Origin: Burkholderiales bacterium
Lineage (GTDB): Bacteria > Pseudomonadota > Gammaproteobacteria > Burkholderiales > Burkholderiaceae_E
NCBI GenBank assembly: GCA_029977705.1
Contig: JAPOKJ010000016.1
Location: forward strand, 1 to 64,000
Reading direction: 5' to 3'
DNA length: 64,000 nt
A program made the position numbers and the translations under genes. The notes beneath the pieces were generated by a model that saw only the letters and a program-made list of their open reading frames with translations, was not told where the DNA came from and searched no databases. Shown here piece by piece: positions 21,866 to 30,908 of this stretch. Position 1 is the stretch's first letter, and each line of letters begins with the position of its first letter.

Positions 21866-23310
21866 TTCAGTCCTGTTTCACGGTCAAGGCCGCTCATTGC
21901 GGCCGGTTGCAAACCGGTGCGCCCGGGCGGGCCGCTGGATTTGGGCAGCGCTGCCGCGCTCGGGCAGACGCCGGTTTCGATCAGTTTGAGGGCACCCGCC
22001 AGAAGCCGCTCCGCAGGGTCGCCCAGGCTGCGCATGACGGGGTCGGTCAAGGCACAGGTCGGACTCAGGCCGTCGACATAGTCGGTTTCTCCCACCGAAT
22101 TGACGACCCGGAACGACAGGATGCTGTACACCCGGCCATTGTAGGTTGCAGGCGTCGAGCCGAAGGGCTTGCCGCAGGTGGTCTGGCCAATGGTCTGCAC
22201 GTTCCGGTAAGGCTTGAGGGCCTGGATCAGCAACTCGCTGGCCGAGCAGGTGCGCGCGCTGGTGATGACCACCACCTGGCCGAAGCGGCCCGCCAGGGCC
22301 TGGGCATTGAAACGGAAGTCCTGGTCGAGCGCCTGCTGGCGACTGTTGTGGCGCAGGCTCACGGCCAGCTTGCCGGTCAGCGATGCGGGGGAGGGGTCGG
22401 CCGACCCGGAAGGACCGAGCGAAGAGGCCAGATTCACGGCATCGGCAATCAGTCCGCCCCCGTTGTCGCGCAGGTCCAGTACCAGGTGGCGTGCGCCCTG
22501 GGCGATCACCAGTGACAGTGCATTGTTCCAGGCGACGAGGTCGTTGCCGGTGAAGCTGTAGAAGTCGATGTAGCCGACCGTGCCAGCGCTGCTGGGCAGG
22601 GTGCTCGCGGCCGAAACGTAGGTGACGTTGTAGGCGGCCTTGGTCATGGCCACGTCGCGGGCCGGCGCATAGCCGGTGCCGCCGGGCAGCGGGGTCTGTA
22701 CCCGATATGTGCCGCTGATACCGGCGGTGGACGGGCCGATGGCGCTGTCTATTTCGCCGGCATTGGCAAAGCTGGCAATCGACCGGCCATCGATGGCCAG
22801 AATTTCATCGCCGCGGCGCAGGCCGGCCTGCCAGGCGGGGGCTTGCGCCTGCACCTGGGTCAGCACCAGGGCTTCCTTGCCGACGGTGTAGGAAAAGCCG
22901 TAACCGGTGAGTTGCCCGGCCTGGGTAAAGCTGTTGAAGTCGGACTCGTTGGCGATGCTGCTGAACCGGTCGGCTGCCACCTTCAGCGCGGCCAGGGCGG
23001 CCTCGTCGCTGGCGTAGCGGGCCGGGTCGATCGTCGCGGGCAACTGGTCGGCCCACAGGTAGTTGGCCTGCATGTGCTCGACCAGGAAGCGGGTGTTCGG
23101 GTCTGCCGCAGCCGTACTGGCGCCCGAGCCGCCGCCCCCGCAGGCGGCCAGGAGGGCGGCCACGGCGGCAAGGCCTGCCCGGGCGGTCCAAGCGGACGCC
23201 AGGCTTCGGACGTGAGGGACGAAAGGGCCCGTTCCTGAGGCGCTACAGGGGCAGGGCGGGGCATCGGCCGGCAGACGGGCCGGCGCTTTTGAGGGCTGAA
23301 ATCGGTGCAC
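21862..23310 (-). CDS. S41-family peptidase, probable lipoprotein (C-terminal processing peptidase type)
   Basis: 482 residues from the GTG at 23310. A signal segment ends in the lipobox LAAC at residue 57 and is followed by a Gly/Ser linker, so it should be anchored in the outer or inner membrane facing the periplasm. A PDZ domain (GYGFSYTVGKEALVLTQVQAQAPAWQAGLRRGDEILAIDG) precedes the tail-specific protease domain with Ser in TCSASELL and Lys in TTCGKPFGS. The 30-plus residues before the signal are odd, and a later non-ATG start such as CTG at 23202 is possible. It is co-transcribed with hslO and divergent from the DUF2863 gene. Confidence 0.85.
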   Translation of the reverse strand: MHRFQPSKAPARLPADAPPCPCSASGTGPFVPHVRSLASAWTARAGLAAVAALLAACGGGGSGASTAAADPNTRFLVEHMQANYLWADQLPATIDPARYASDEAALAALKVAADRFSSIANESDFNSFTQAGQLTGYGFSYTVGKEALVLTQVQAQAPAWQAGLRRGDEILAIDGRSIASFANAGEIDSAIGPSTAGISGTYRVQTPLPGGTGYAPARDVAMTKAAYNVTYVSAASTLPSSAGTVGYIDFYSFTGNDLVAWNNALSLVIAQGARHLVLDLRDNGGGLIADAVNLASSLGPSGSADPSPASLTGKLAVSLRHNSRQQALDQDFRFNAQALAGRFGQVVVITSARTCSASELLIQALKPYRNVQTIGQTTCGKPFGSTPATYNGRVYSILSFRVVNSVGETDYVDGLSPTCALTDPVMRSLGDPAERLLAGALKLIETGVCPSAAALPKSSGPPGRTGLQPAAMSGLDRETGLK

Positions 23311-23353
23311 TCGGCGGCTTCGGTAAAATGGGGACCTAAGTCAAGAGTACCGC

Positions 23354-24595
23354 ATGAAAGAATCCCGCGCCGCCCGTTCCGGGCGTGATCGCAAAGCATT
23401 TTTGTCTCCCGATGCCGAACGCCTGGTGGCGGCTGCCCTCGGCCTGTCGAACTCCGGCAGCCGGGTCGAGGACCGTTACTGGGAACACCAATTGCAGGCC
23501 CGTCTTGATCGCCTGCTCGAGGGCGGCAATGCCCAGACCGTCGAGCAGGCCCTGGACCGCCTGCAGCAGACCGATCAGGAAGCCTACGGGGCCCTGGTCG
23601 AGGCGGTCGAGGAGGTTGCAGAGGCCACCCAGGTGATGGTGCGCGGCGAGGACGGCCAGGAAAAGGCCTGGCAGATCCTGCTGGTCAGTGCCCCCCTGGT
23701 GTGCTGGACCCGTTTCAAGATCCCGGCCGAAGCCATCGCCGCGGATCGGGTCAAGCCGCTCAGCGATGCCTGGGCCGCCACCATCCTGGCCGAGGGCACG
23801 CGCTTTGCGCTGGTGCCCCAGCTCTACAGCATCGATCAATTGCCCAGTGACTTCAACCAGGTGCGCCGTTTCGTGCGCAAGCTGGGCGCGGCGGCGGTCA
23901 ACCAGACGCCGATGCGCTTTGACCTGAAGGATCTGCCCGAGAGTGCCGACATGCTGGCCGACGTGCGTTTCCTGATCGGCGTCGTCGCGGCGCCGGTGGG
24001 TGCGCCGATCTTCCGCTGGCAGCAGATCGATGCCCGCGAGCACCCCAGCCGCGTGTCCTGCCTCGAGGACTGGGTGTCCCGGGTGCGTCTGCTCGTCGAT
24101 CCCCTGCTGGCCGGCTGCGGCTTTGAGTGTCTGCTGCCAGATGCCTATCACATCAACCTGCGTGAGTCGGACCGGCGCGTACGGCCCTTCGCAGTCCGTG
24201 CCGGTGTGCATTACCTGACCCATGCCTTCAATCGGGAGCCCTCGGCCATCCGTGCCGTGGTGGCTGGCTTCGGCACCCAGCGGGTCGAGGAGTACCGCGT
24301 CTCGCTGTGTCTGGATGCCGACGGCGAGCAGGTGGCCCAGGGCGTGGTCTGGCCCGTGTTGGGTCCGGAGCATGTCCAGGAGGGCCAAGGCGAGCCCGAG
24401 GAGGCCTCGCAGCTGGAGCAGATCCGCAGCCTGTTGCGCGAGTGCGGCGTGACCGACATCGAACACTGGGACCAGATCAGCGAGCCTGAATTCTGCGAGG
24501 ATTGCGGCGCACCGCTGTTCCCGAATGCCAAGGGCGAGGTGGTGCACACCGAAATGCCCGAGGAAGCCGACCCCGGTACCCAGCATTTCCACTGA
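23354..24595 (+). CDS. DUF2863 family protein
   Basis: 413 residues, ATG at 23354. Full-length match in pattern to the DUF2863 family known mainly from Burkholderiales; function unknown. It has no signal or membrane segment. The C-terminus carries a CEDCGAPLFPN zinc-knuckle-like motif with only one CxxC pair, plus an acidic stretch before it. TAAAAT-like TAAAAT at 23324-23329 may be its -10 box in the 43-bp gap to the divergent protease gene. Confidence 0.85.
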   Translation: MKESRAARSGRDRKAFLSPDAERLVAAALGLSNSGSRVEDRYWEHQLQARLDRLLEGGNAQTVEQALDRLQQTDQEAYGALVEAVEEVAEATQVMVRGEDGQEKAWQILLVSAPLVCWTRFKIPAEAIAADRVKPLSDAWAATILAEGTRFALVPQLYSIDQLPSDFNQVRRFVRKLGAAAVNQTPMRFDLKDLPESADMLADVRFLIGVVAAPVGAPIFRWQQIDAREHPSRVSCLEDWVSRVRLLVDPLLAGCGFECLLPDAYHINLRESDRRVRPFAVRAGVHYLTHAFNREPSAIRAVVAGFGTQRVEEYRVSLCLDADGEQVAQGVVWPVLGPEHVQEGQGEPEEASQLEQIRSLLRECGVTDIEHWDQISEPEFCEDCGAPLFPNAKGEVVHTEMPEEADPGTQHFH

Positions 24596-24656
24596 CTCAA
24601 CGAATGCCATGACGGGCCTTTCGACAGCAGGGACTCCTTGGTGCAGGGCTCTGTCC

Positions 24657-25226
24657 ATGGCCTGCGGCGCTGCGCTTTGGCGGCGCCTGCCTGCGGCCTT
24701 GCTCGTCGTCCTGCTCCTGTCAGGTCTTTCAGGGCAGGCGGCGCGCGCCCAGGGCAGTTCGCGCGAAGGCGCCGCACCGACTCCGTCGGCGCCGGTGCCC
24801 AAGCCCCTGCCCAGGGGCAGCAGCCTGCAGTTTCCTGCCGTGACCCTGGTCGATGGCCGGGTCTTGCCGCCCGAGTACTGGCAGGGCAAGGTGGTGGTGA
24901 TCGAGCGCTGGGCGACCTGGTGCCCGTTTTGCGCCCGTCAGAACCCCAACCTCAATGGCCTGCATCTGGATCACCAGGGCAAGGGGCTCGAGGTGCTGGC
25001 CCTGTCCACCGACAAGTCGGTGCAAACCGTGCAGGCCTACCTGGCCAAGACCGGCTACAAGTTCCACGTGGCGATGATGACGCCCGAGTGGCAGGCCCGG
25101 CTGGGATCCTCGCGCACCCTGCCCGAGCTGTGGGTGATCGGCCGTGATGGCCGGGTCAAGGAGTACGTGCCCGGCGAGATGTTCCCTGAGGATGTGGCCG
25201 CCCTGTCGCACTGGCTGCAGCCCTGA
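24657..25226 (+). CDS. exported TlpA-like thioredoxin-fold protein
   Basis: 189 residues from the ATG at 24657, preferred because it gives a normal signal peptide (WRR, a 14-residue hydrophobic core, cleavage after AARA near residue 31) and follows GCAGGG at 8 nt. An in-frame ATG at 24609 is the alternative. The periplasmic thioredoxin domain has the active site [16 protein letters not shown]. It probably reduces or passes disulfides in the periplasm, for example in cytochrome c or oxidative-stress pathways. It lies 61 bp after the DUF2863 gene. Confidence 0.88.
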   Translation: MACGAALWRRLPAALLVVLLLSGLSGQAARAQGSSREGAAPTPSAPVPKPLPRGSSLQFPAVTLVDGRVLPPEYWQGKVVVIERWATWCPFCARQNPNLNGLHLDHQGKGLEVLALSTDKSVQTVQAYLAKTGYKFHVAMMTPEWQARLGSSRTLPELWVIGRDGRVKEYVPGEMFPEDVAALSHWLQP

Positions 25227-25276
25227 GGCAGCACGCGCTCGGCTACACTTGCGCCAGTCCATCCTCCACACCCAGC

Positions 25277-25969
25277 ATGAACCAAGACCAGCTCAAGCGC
25301 GAAGCCGCTTTGCGTGCCCTGCAATATGTGCCCAAGGGCGCCATCCTCGGCGTGGGGACCGGCTCGACCGTCAACTTCTTCATTGATGGCCTGGCGGCAA
25401 TCAAGGACCAGATCCCTGGAACGGTGTCCAGTTCCGTCAAGAGCACGGAACGCCTCCTGGCATTGGGCATCAAGGTACTCGAGCTCAACGAGGTGCTGGC
25501 AGCGGGTCAGCCGATCCCCTTGTATGTCGACGGCGCCGATGAGGCCAATGACCGGCTGGAACTGATCAAGGGGGGCGGCGGCGCACTGACCCGCGAGAAG
25601 ATCATCGCGCAGGCGGCGGGCCAGTTCATCTGCATCGTCGACCAGAGCAAGTGCGTGCCTGTGCTGGGGCGCTTCCCGCTGCCTGTCGAGGTGGTGCCGA
25701 TGGCCGAGCAGATGGTGGCCGCCCAGTTGCGGGCGCTGGGCGCCGAAGCGCGACTGCGCAGCGGTTTCATCACCGACAACGGCAACATCATCCTGGATGC
25801 GCACGGGCTTCGTATCGAGGATGCGCGCGCCCTCGAGACCCTCATCAACCAGTGGCCGGGCGTCGTCACGGTGGGGCTGTTCGCGCATCGACCCGCCGAC
25901 CGCCTGATCATCGCCTCGCCTGAGGGCGTGCGTGAGCAGGCCGGCGCTGCGGCCGCCAGGGCCGGCTGA
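25277..25969 (+). CDS. rpiA: ribose-5-phosphate isomerase A
   Basis: 230 residues. It interconverts ribose 5-phosphate and ribulose 5-phosphate. The family motifs [41 protein letters not shown] and PVEVVPMA are present. Its TGA overlaps the first base of the arnT ATG (25967-25969), so this housekeeping gene leads the aminoarabinose operon. TACACT near 25241 may be a -10 box. Confidence 0.97.
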   Translation: MNQDQLKREAALRALQYVPKGAILGVGTGSTVNFFIDGLAAIKDQIPGTVSSSVKSTERLLALGIKVLELNEVLAAGQPIPLYVDGADEANDRLELIKGGGGALTREKIIAQAAGQFICIVDQSKCVPVLGRFPLPVEVVPMAEQMVAAQLRALGAEARLRSGFITDNGNIILDAHGLRIEDARALETLINQWPGVVTVGLFAHRPADRLIIASPEGVREQAGAAAARAG

Positions 25970-27708
25970 TGGATCGCAGTCCCTTGCCCGGCGCGGCCCG
26001 CCTGTGGGCCTTGCTGCTGGTGTTTGCGGTGCTGTGGTTCGGTACCCTGGATTACCGTACCCTGATCAAGAGCGATGAGGGGCGATACGCCGAGATCGCC
26101 CGTGAGATGACCGTCAGCGGCGACTGGGTGACGCCGCGCTACAACGACGTCAAGTATTTCTACAAGCCGCCTCTCCAGTACTGGGCCACGGCGACGGCCT
26201 ACGAGGTCTTCGGGATCAACGAGTGGACGGCGCGGCTCTGGGTCGGCCTGACCAGCTTTGCCAGTGTACTGGTACTGTTTTTCGCCGGACGGCAGCTGTT
26301 CGGCGGGCGCGCCGCCCTGCTGGGCGCGGTGGCGCTGGCTTCGATGGTCTTGCCGGCCTTCGCAGGCCATTTCAACACGCTCGACATGGGGGTAGGCAGC
26401 TTCATGTGCGCGGCGCTGTTCGCGATCCTGCTGGCGCAGCGCGACGAGGCCAGCCTAGCCCAGGAGCGCTTCTGGATGCTGGTGTGCTGGGCCATGATGG
26501 CCCTGGCCCTGCTGTCCAAGGGGCTGATGGGCATTGTCCTGCCCGGGCTGGTGCTGTTTGTCTACATTGTTTGGACCCGCGATTTCGCCCGGCTCAAGCG
26601 ACTGCACATCATCAAGGGGCTGGCCCTGTTCCTGTTGATCGGGGCGCCCTGGTTCGTGCTGGTGATGCGGGCCAATCCCGAGTTCTTCCAGTTCTTCTTC
26701 ATCCACGAGCACTTTGAGCGCTTCACCACCAAGGTTCATGCGCGCTACCAGCCGGCCTGGTACTTCATTCCCTTCCTCCTGCTCGGCGCCTTGCCCTGGA
26801 CGCTCTACCTGGGCTCGGCCTTGCTGCATGGCCTGGGGCGCGACGCCAGTGCGAGCGGCCTGGCCGGTGATCGCAGCCTGCGCTCGGACAAGGGCTTGCG
26901 CCCCTGGCGGCCGCGCCTGTTGCTGATGCTCTGGGTGGTGGTGATCTTCGTCTTCTTCAGCGCTTCCAAATCCAAGCTGGCCGGCTACATCGTGCCGATC
27001 TTCCCCGCGCTGGCGATGTTGCTGGGCCTGGCGCTGGCCGACAGCAGCCGTCGCCTGTGGCAACTCAATGCGGGCCTGATCGCCTTGCTCGGGGTGGCCG
27101 GGCTGATCGCCACCTTCTGGATTCCGGGCCTGGCCGATACGCCTGGCGAACTGGCCGCCCTGCAGCATTATCAGCGCTGGGCGCAGGCGGCAGCCGTCGT
27201 GATCGTGATCGCGGCACTGGTCGCACTGGCCTGGCCCGGCCCCCGTTACCAGGGGGCACCGGCCGCGCCGCTGGGTGCCGCGCTCTGCCTGGCCCTGGGC
27301 AGCTATCTTGCAACCCAGGCGATGATGCTGGGGCATGAATCGATGCGCGACCAAGGCGCCTCTTCGTACGGCCTGGCCAAGGCGCTCACCGGTCACCTGG
27401 CGAGTCGCCACCCGGACAAGCCCTATGACCTGTATCTGGTTGATGACTTCGACCACACGCTGTTGTTCTATGCCCGCAAGACCGCCTTCATGGTCCATGA
27501 TCGCGATGAACTCGACTTCGGCCTGAACTACTCGCCCGATCGCTACATTCCCGACATCAAGACCTTCACGCAGCGCTGGGAGGCTTCGCCAGTGGCGGCT
27601 GCGGTGATGTACCACAAGACCCTCGAGACCCTCCGTGCGGCCGGCCTGAAGCATGAGGTAGTGGCACGCGATTCGCTTCGCGTGGCCATCGTCAAGCCTG
27701 CCCCCTGA
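25969..27708 (+). CDS. arnT: 4-amino-4-deoxy-L-arabinose (L-Ara4N) transferase, GT39/PMT family
   Basis: 579 residues, an integral inner-membrane glycosyltransferase of the GT-C fold. It moves L-Ara4N from undecaprenyl phosphate to lipid A (or KDO/Ko). The first periplasmic loop has YRTLIKSDEGRYAEIAREM, with the catalytic Asp-Glu pair, and WVTPRYNDVKYFYKPPLQYW, both typical of ArnT. About 11-13 hydrophobic helices follow. The soluble C-terminal domain is about 170 residues. It overlaps rpiA by 1 bp and is followed at 23 bp by arnB. Confidence 0.93.
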   Translation: MDRSPLPGAARLWALLLVFAVLWFGTLDYRTLIKSDEGRYAEIAREMTVSGDWVTPRYNDVKYFYKPPLQYWATATAYEVFGINEWTARLWVGLTSFASVLVLFFAGRQLFGGRAALLGAVALASMVLPAFAGHFNTLDMGVGSFMCAALFAILLAQRDEASLAQERFWMLVCWAMMALALLSKGLMGIVLPGLVLFVYIVWTRDFARLKRLHIIKGLALFLLIGAPWFVLVMRANPEFFQFFFIHEHFERFTTKVHARYQPAWYFIPFLLLGALPWTLYLGSALLHGLGRDASASGLAGDRSLRSDKGLRPWRPRLLLMLWVVVIFVFFSASKSKLAGYIVPIFPALAMLLGLALADSSRRLWQLNAGLIALLGVAGLIATFWIPGLADTPGELAALQHYQRWAQAAAVVIVIAALVALAWPGPRYQGAPAAPLGAALCLALGSYLATQAMMLGHESMRDQGASSYGLAKALTGHLASRHPDKPYDLYLVDDFDHTLLFYARKTAFMVHDRDELDFGLNYSPDRYIPDIKTFTQRWEASPVAAAVMYHKTLETLRAAGLKHEVVARDSLRVAIVKPAP

Positions 27709-27731
27709 CCACGCCACGACCGCTGCCCGAC

Positions 27732-28901
27732 ATGAGCGCCACGCCCGATTTTCTCCCTTTTTCACGCCCCAGCATCGACGAGGCGACCATTGCTGCGGTG
27801 GGCGATGTGCTGCGCTCGGGCTGGCTGACCACCGGCCCCAAGGTCGCAGCCTTCGAGGCCAGCCTGTCCGAGTTCTTCGGTCGTCGCACCCTGTGCTTTG
27901 CCAATGGCACCTGCACCATGGAAGTAGCCTTGCGGCTGGCCGGCATCGGACCGGGCGATGAGGTGCTGACCACGCCAATCACCTGGGTGGCGACCGCCAA
28001 TGTCGTGCTGGCGGTAGGTGCCACGCCGCGCTTCGTCGACATCGATCCGGTGACCCGCAACATTGATCTGGCCAAGCTCGAGGCCGCCATCGGGCCGCGC
28101 ACCCGCGCCCTGTTGCCGGTTTATCTGTCCGGATTGCCAGTCAACATGGACCGGCTCTATGCCATTGCGGCGCGCCATGGCCTGCGCGTCATCGAAGATG
28201 CCGCCCAGGCGCAGGGCAGCCGCTGGAAAGGCCGTCGGGTGGGCAGCTTCGGTGACTTTGCCTCCTTCAGCTTTCAGGCCAACAAGAACCTGACCACCGG
28301 TGAGGGCGGTTGCCTGGTGTTGCCGGAACAGGCCGACCGCGACCTGGCCGAGCGCCTGCGCCTGCAGGGCGTCAAGCGCAGCGGCCTCGATGCCATGGAT
28401 GTCGAAACCCCCGGCGGCAAGTTCAACCTGAACGACATTGCCGCCCAGATCGGTCTGTGCCAGTTGGCGCAACTGGAGGCCATCCAGGGGCAGCGCCGCA
28501 GCTTGGCGCAGGCTTATTTCGAGCGACTCAAGCCCCTGGTGCGTGCGCGGGGCTGGGACGATTGTGCGCTGCCGGTATTGCCGCCCGACACGCTGGCCCA
28601 TGCCGATATCGAGACCAACTGGCACATGTTCCAGCTGGTGTTGCCACTCGAGCGCCTGGCCGGCAAGGGCATCGACAGCCGTGCCAGCTTCATGGCGGCC
28701 ATGAAGGCGCGCGGCATCGGCATCGGCGTGCACTATCCGCCGGTGCATCTGTTCACCCTTTACCGGAACCTGGGCTGGAAGCCGGGCGATCTGCCGGTCG
28801 CCGAACAGGTGGGCCGCAGCATCGTCAGCCTGCCTCTGTTCCGCGCCATGAGCACGGCGGATGTCGATCGCGTGGTCACGGCCCTCGAGGAGGTACTGTA
28901 G
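27732..28901 (+). CDS. arnB: UDP-L-Ara4O aminotransferase, DegT/DnrJ/EryC1/StrS family
   Basis: 389 residues. It is a PLP enzyme that aminates UDP-4-keto-pentose with glutamate to UDP-L-Ara4N. It starts FLPFSRPSIDEATIAAVGDVLRSGWLTTGPKV as ArnB does, has FVDIDPVTRNID and IEDAAQAQGSRWKGRRVGSFGDFASFSFQANKN, with the PLP lysine at about Lys185, and ends with the GVHYPPVHLFTLYR segment. It stands in the arn operon between arnT and arnC. Confidence 0.95.
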   Translation: MSATPDFLPFSRPSIDEATIAAVGDVLRSGWLTTGPKVAAFEASLSEFFGRRTLCFANGTCTMEVALRLAGIGPGDEVLTTPITWVATANVVLAVGATPRFVDIDPVTRNIDLAKLEAAIGPRTRALLPVYLSGLPVNMDRLYAIAARHGLRVIEDAAQAQGSRWKGRRVGSFGDFASFSFQANKNLTTGEGGCLVLPEQADRDLAERLRLQGVKRSGLDAMDVETPGGKFNLNDIAAQIGLCQLAQLEAIQGQRRSLAQAYFERLKPLVRARGWDDCALPVLPPDTLAHADIETNWHMFQLVLPLERLAGKGIDSRASFMAAMKARGIGIGVHYPPVHLFTLYRNLGWKPGDLPVAEQVGRSIVSLPLFRAMSTADVDRVVTALEEVL

Positions 28902-28905
28902 GACC

Positions 28906-29949
28906 ATGAGTGATCCCCTGATTTCAATGGCTGGCCAGCCCTTTGTGCCGCACGCTGACCTGACCGGCGCTGTCCCGGGCAGTGCCGGCCCGCGTCCCGA
29001 CCTGTCGGTCGTGATCCCGGTGTACAACGAGGAAGAGGGCCTGCAGGCCCTGTTCGACCGGCTCTATCCGGCCCTGGACAAGCTTGCCGCCGAGCGCGCC
29101 CTGCGCTACGAGATCGTCTTCATCAATGACGGCAGCCGCGACCGCTCGCCGCAGATGCTCGCCGGACAATACCGGCTGCGGCCCGAGGTGACACGTGTGG
29201 TGCTGTTCAACGGCAACTATGGGCAGCACATGGCGATCCTGGCCGGCTTCGAGCGGGCCCGCGGCGAGATGGTGATCACCCTCGATGCCGACCTGCAGAA
29301 CCCGCCCGAGGAAATCGCCCCGATCGTCGAGGCCATGCGTCAGGGTCATGATTACGTCGGTACCATCCGTCGCAACCGCCAGGACAGTGCCTGGCGCCGG
29401 TATGCCTCGCGGGCCATGAATCGCCTGCGCGAGCGCATCACCCGCATCCGGATGACCGACCAGGGGTGCATGATGCGCGGCTACAGCCGCCACATCATCA
29501 GCCTGATCAACCAGTGCCACGAGGTCAATACCTTCATCCCGGCCCTGGCCTACACCTTTGCCCAGCGCCCCATCGAGATCGAGATCGGTCACGAGGAGCG
29601 TGCGGCCGGCGAGAGCAAGTATTCGGCCTACAAGCTGATGCGGCTGAACTTCGACCTGGTCACCGGTTTTTCGGTGGTGCCCCTGGAGTTGTTCTCGATG
29701 GCCGGTCTGGCCCTGTCGCTGGTCTCCGCCGCCTTCGTGCTGCTGCTGGCCTGGCGCCGCATCTTCCTGGGGTCGGAGGCCGAGGGCGTATTCACGCTGT
29801 TTGCGATCCTGTTCTTCCTGATGGGCGTGGCCCTGTTCGGCATCGGACTGCTCGGCGAGTACATCGGTCGCATCTACCAGCAGGTGCGCCAGCGGCCCCG
29901 CTTCGTGGTGCAGGCCTTCCTGGATGGCAGCAATGCCCGCGACGACTGA
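28906..29949 (+). CDS. arnC: undecaprenyl-phosphate Ara4FN transferase, GT2 family
   Basis: 347 residues from the ATG at 28906. It places formylated Ara4N on undecaprenyl phosphate at the cytoplasmic face. The GT2 domain has LSVVIPVYNEEEGL, FINDGSRDRS and the catalytic DADLQNPPEEI. Two C-terminal transmembrane helices (about 255-280 and 290-315) are followed by YIGRIYQQVRQRPRFVV, the ArnC/DPM-type ending. The first 25 residues before the domain are extra. It begins 4 bp after arnB and overlaps the next gene by 17 bp. Confidence 0.94.
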   Translation: MSDPLISMAGQPFVPHADLTGAVPGSAGPRPDLSVVIPVYNEEEGLQALFDRLYPALDKLAAERALRYEIVFINDGSRDRSPQMLAGQYRLRPEVTRVVLFNGNYGQHMAILAGFERARGEMVITLDADLQNPPEEIAPIVEAMRQGHDYVGTIRRNRQDSAWRRYASRAMNRLRERITRIRMTDQGCMMRGYSRHIISLINQCHEVNTFIPALAYTFAQRPIEIEIGHEERAAGESKYSAYKLMRLNFDLVTGFSVVPLELFSMAGLALSLVSAAFVLLLAWRRIFLGSEAEGVFTLFAILFFLMGVALFGIGLLGEYIGRIYQQVRQRPRFVVQAFLDGSNARDD

Positions 29950-30895
29950 GCGTGCCGTGACCGCCACGCGCCCGGCACGGGCTGTCGTCTTTGCCTATCA
30001 CAACGTCGGGGTGCGTTGCCTGAAGGTGCTGCTGGCCCGTGGCGTGCAGGTCGACCTGGTGCTGACCCACCAGGACAATCCGGGCGAGACCATCTGGTTC
30101 GACAGCGTGCAGGCCCTGTGCCGCGAGCAAGGCATCGCCTGCGAGACGCCCGGCTCTGTTGCGGGGGTTCACGAGGGCGTCGACGTCGGGTCGATCTGGC
30201 TGGCGCGCCTGCGCGATCTGGCGCCCGATTTCATCTTTTCTTTCTACTACCGCAACATGCTGCCGGTGGCCCTGCTCGGGACCGCCGCGCGCGGGGCCCT
30301 CAACATGCATGGCTCGCTGCTGCCGCGCTACCGCGGCCGGGTGCCGGTGAACTGGGCGGTGGTCAACGGCGAAACCGAGACCGGCGCCACCTTGCACTAC
30401 ATGGTCGAAAAGCCCGATGCCGGGGACATCGTCGCCCAGCAGGCGGTGCCGATCCTGCCGGACGATACCGCGCGTGAAGTATTCGACAAGGTCTGCCTGG
30501 CCGCCGAGATGGCCTTGTACGGCGTCTTGCCGGCGCTGCTCGCCGGGACTGCGCCGCGTCTGCCCAACGACCTGGCAAAGGGCAGTTACTTCGGTGGCCG
30601 CAGGCCCGAGGATGGCAGAATCGATGTGCGGCGCCCGGTGCGCGAGATCTACAACCTGATCCGTGCCGTGGCCCCGCCTTATCCGGGTGCCTACCTGGAC
30701 TTGCCTGATGCCGCCTCCGGCGCTGTGCAGCGTCTCTGGGTCGATGGCGCCCGTCCGGTGCGCGAGCCCGGCCTGCTCGGGGCGCTCGATCATCAGGCCT
30801 TGCGTCATCCCGGGCCCCTGCAGCGCTGGCAGGGGCAGGATTTCCTGCGTGGCGGCGACGGGGGCTGGCTGCGCCTGGTGCTGCGGGGCCTGTGA
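29933..30895 (+). CDS. arnA: UDP-L-Ara4N formyltransferase (free-standing ArnA N-terminal domain)
   Basis: 320 residues from the ATG at 29933 (29924 is an alternative). It transfers formyl from 10-formyl-THF to UDP-L-Ara4N. The catalytic triad of the ArnA transformylase is intact: Asn124 and His126 in NMHGSLLPRYRGRVPVNW and Asp162 in EKPDAGDI. In enterobacteria this domain is fused to the decarboxylase; here the reading frame stops and the decarboxylase is the next gene, 13 bp on. No frame repair would join them, so the split is real. Confidence 0.92.
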   Translation: MPATTERAVTATRPARAVVFAYHNVGVRCLKVLLARGVQVDLVLTHQDNPGETIWFDSVQALCREQGIACETPGSVAGVHEGVDVGSIWLARLRDLAPDFIFSFYYRNMLPVALLGTAARGALNMHGSLLPRYRGRVPVNWAVVNGETETGATLHYMVEKPDAGDIVAQQAVPILPDDTAREVFDKVCLAAEMALYGVLPALLAGTAPRLPNDLAKGSYFGGRRPEDGRIDVRRPVREIYNLIRAVAPPYPGAYLDLPDAASGAVQRLWVDGARPVREPGLLGALDHQALRHPGPLQRWQGQDFLRGGDGGWLRLVLRGL

Positions 30896-30908
30896 GAGAA
30901 TCCGGGAC

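Noticed and set aside
30663-30908. N-terminal extension of the decarboxylase into the formyltransferase gene
   Set aside because: This stretch is in a shifted frame of the intact formyltransferase and shows no homology; the Rossmann fold begins at the ATG at 30909.
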